Positions 54,978-56,131 of a stretch of 56,131 nucleotides of DNA are shown piece by piece (position 1 is the stretch's first letter; each line of letters starts with the position of its first letter). The notes under the pieces were generated by a model. The model had not been told where the DNA came from. It searched no databases and was given only the letters and a program-made list of their open reading frames with translations. The translations under genes were made by a program, and so were the position numbers. The stretch comes from Akkermansiaceae bacterium (GTDB lineage: Bacteria; Verrucomicrobiota; Verrucomicrobiia; Verrucomicrobiales; Akkermansiaceae). The DNA lies in assembly GCA_028822935.1 (NCBI GenBank), contig JAPKCM010000028.1:1-56131 (forward strand), given 5' to 3'.

Positions 54978-56131
54978 ATGCCTGAAGATTCGAACACACC
55001 AGAACCAGACTCACAATCGCTTGCAGCCCAAGCGGAGGCGATCGACTCCAAAATGTCGAATCTTGCTCAGAGTCTCTCCTCATGGATCGGCGACCAGGAT
55101 TGGGTCCCAGATTCTCTGAACCATCCCCTAGTGGTTCTCATTCTGTTCCTTGGAATACTGGCGATTTCTGCCATCATCTATCTCGTTTTTCGGCCTCTTA
55201 TTCTGCGCTGGGTTAAGCATTTTGTTGGCAAAAGCGGCACCACCTGGGATAATGAACTTATGGGTCATGGGGTTTTCAGATGGCTCACTCATCTACTTCC
55301 CGGCGTCTTCATCTTTCTAGTCGCACCGGGTCTCTTCGAATCAGCACCCTACTTCGGAAAGATCCTTCGAATCGCTTCCTCACTCTACATCCTTGTCGCC
55401 TGTTATTTGGTCTTTGATTCGATGGTCAATGCACTACAGACAATCTATTCGAGAACTCCTGCAGGAAGAAAAATCAACCTCACCACTTTCGCACAGGTCG
55501 CCAAGCTACTAGCCGCTCTTATCGCAGTCATCCTCTCCCTTGCCGTGATTCTTGATAAATCGCCGCTCGTTCTTCTCGGTGGTCTTGGAGTCTTCGCGTC
55601 CGTGCTGATGCTCGTTTTTAAAGATGTCATCCTCGGCTTTATCGCCGGAATTCAACTTGCCACCAACCGAATGCTTGCGCGGGGCGACTGGCTGGAAATG
55701 CCCAGCCATCAGGCGGACGGAAATGTGGAATTGATCGGGCTCACCACCGTCAAGGTGCGAAATTGGGATCGGACGGTCACGACCATTCCCACCTATGCGC
55801 TGATTAGCGATTCGTTCAAAAACTGGCAAGGAATGTCGGAAAGCAACGGGCGCCGAATCAAGCGGAGCTTCCTTATTGACACCAATTCGATCCGACTTTG
55901 CGATGAAGAGATGCTCGAAAGATTCCGGGAGATCGAACACATCTCTGAATACCTCGACGCCAAAGAAAAAGAAATCAAGCAGTCCAATTTAAAAATCGGG
56001 GAGGCCAGTCTCAATAACCGGGTGAACGGTAGACGCCTCACCAATGTCGGGACCTTTCGCGCCTACATCGAGGGCTATCTCAAGACCCACCCGGACATCA
56101 ATCAGGAGATGACTCTTCTCGTCCGCCAGCT
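54978..56131 (+). CDS. MscS-family mechanosensitive channel (YbdG-like), 3' end beyond the window
   Basis: The ATG at 54978 begins a frame open to the window edge (384 codons, no stop reached). After a hydrophilic start, several membrane helices follow (for example LVVLILFLGILAISAIIYLV and LYILVACYLVF), then the pore helix and gate region VLLGGLGVFASVLMLVFKDV. The cytoplasmic beta domain has GDWLEMPS, the motif VEXIGLTTVKVRNWDRTVTT with Glu730-type spacing of the YbdG group, and PTYALISDSFKNWQ. YbdG-like channels open under osmotic downshock. The gene is divergent from the CotH gene. Confidence 0.9.
   Translation, partial: MPEDSNTPEPDSQSLAAQAEAIDSKMSNLAQSLSSWIGDQDWVPDSLNHPLVVLILFLGILAISAIIYLVFRPLILRWVKHFVGKSGTTWDNELMGHGVFRWLTHLLPGVFIFLVAPGLFESAPYFGKILRIASSLYILVACYLVFDSMVNALQTIYSRTPAGRKINLTTFAQVAKLLAALIAVILSLAVILDKSPLVLLGGLGVFASVLMLVFKDVILGFIAGIQLATNRMLARGDWLEMPSHQADGNVELIGLTTVKVRNWDRTVTTIPTYALISDSFKNWQGMSESNGRRIKRSFLIDTNSIRLCDEEMLERFREIEHISEYLDAKEKEIKQSNLKIGEASLNNRVNGRRLTNVGTFRAYIEGYLKTHPDINQEMTLLVRQ

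Noticed and set aside
1-56131. rRNA, tRNA genes, CRISPR arrays, prophage or insertion sequences
   Set aside because: Gaps between genes were read on both strands; none showed tRNA T-loop signatures, regularly spaced repeats, transposase fragments or phage genes.

Overview
The window looks like a piece of a Verrucomicrobia-type chromosome, inferred from gene content because no rRNA or tRNA gene was seen. A secreted DUF1501 / PPC-domain / planctomycete-type cytochrome (PSCyt1-DUF1549-DUF1553) / WD40 gene set is typical of the Planctomycetes-Verrucomicrobia group. A complete class A penicillin-binding protein argues for Verrucomicrobia over classical Planctomycetes. An HPr kinase-HPr-enzyme I set and a very large CotH/lamin-tail protein fit the same group. 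Shine-Dalgarno sequences are mostly weak, so several starts were chosen from signal peptides and domain boundaries.

Layout. 1-620: a small membrane-anchored gene, apparently frameshifted in a run of seven C, preceded by an attC-like sequence. 617-5789 (minus): cysJ-cysI-cysH-cysK, covering PAPS to sulfite to sulfide to cysteine. 5957-12244: mixed housekeeping genes (lipoprotein, acyltransferase, M29 aminopeptidase, bifunctional nuclease, gamma-carbonic anhydrase, HD exonuclease). 12293-14780: SDR plus dihydropteroate synthase, then a convergent two-lobed retropepsin-like lipoprotein. 14905-17019: 2-hydroxyacid dehydrogenase and 2-keto-3-deoxygluconate-type kinase. 17020-18107: a hairpin-rich noncoding stretch and a vapBC toxin-antitoxin pair. 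18201-20762 (minus): a transmembrane kinase-like protein whose catalytic Asp is Asn.

20908-33744 is the most striking region. It is a same-direction run of secreted proteins: DUF1501 (Tat signal), PPC-domain protein, PSCyt1/DUF1549/DUF1553 protein, cytochrome-WD40-coiled-coil protein, and finally a giant FG-GAP/UnbV/thioredoxin/TPR protein interrupted by an in-frame TGA at 31735-31737. The domain architecture runs straight through this TGA. The bases just after it fold into a hairpin with a GGUCG loop, very like the E. coli fdhF SECIS element and at nearly the same distance. The simplest reading is a selenocysteine-containing protein that standard annotation would split in two.

33818-40342: orphan MoxR ATPase, a frameshifted FadL/OMPP1-type outer membrane protein, then hprK-ptsH-ptsI, a phosphorelay with no permease nearby, and a convergent unknown membrane-anchored protein. 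40450-45683: polA, a cyclophilin lipoprotein, plsY and gpsA. 45687-47723 (minus): an intact HtrA-like protease and a paralogue that has lost His and Ser and carries its PDZ domain inside the protease fold. 47846-49987: PBP1A. 50147-54445 (minus): the 1432-residue CotH protein. 54978 to the right edge: an MscS-family channel, cut by the window end.
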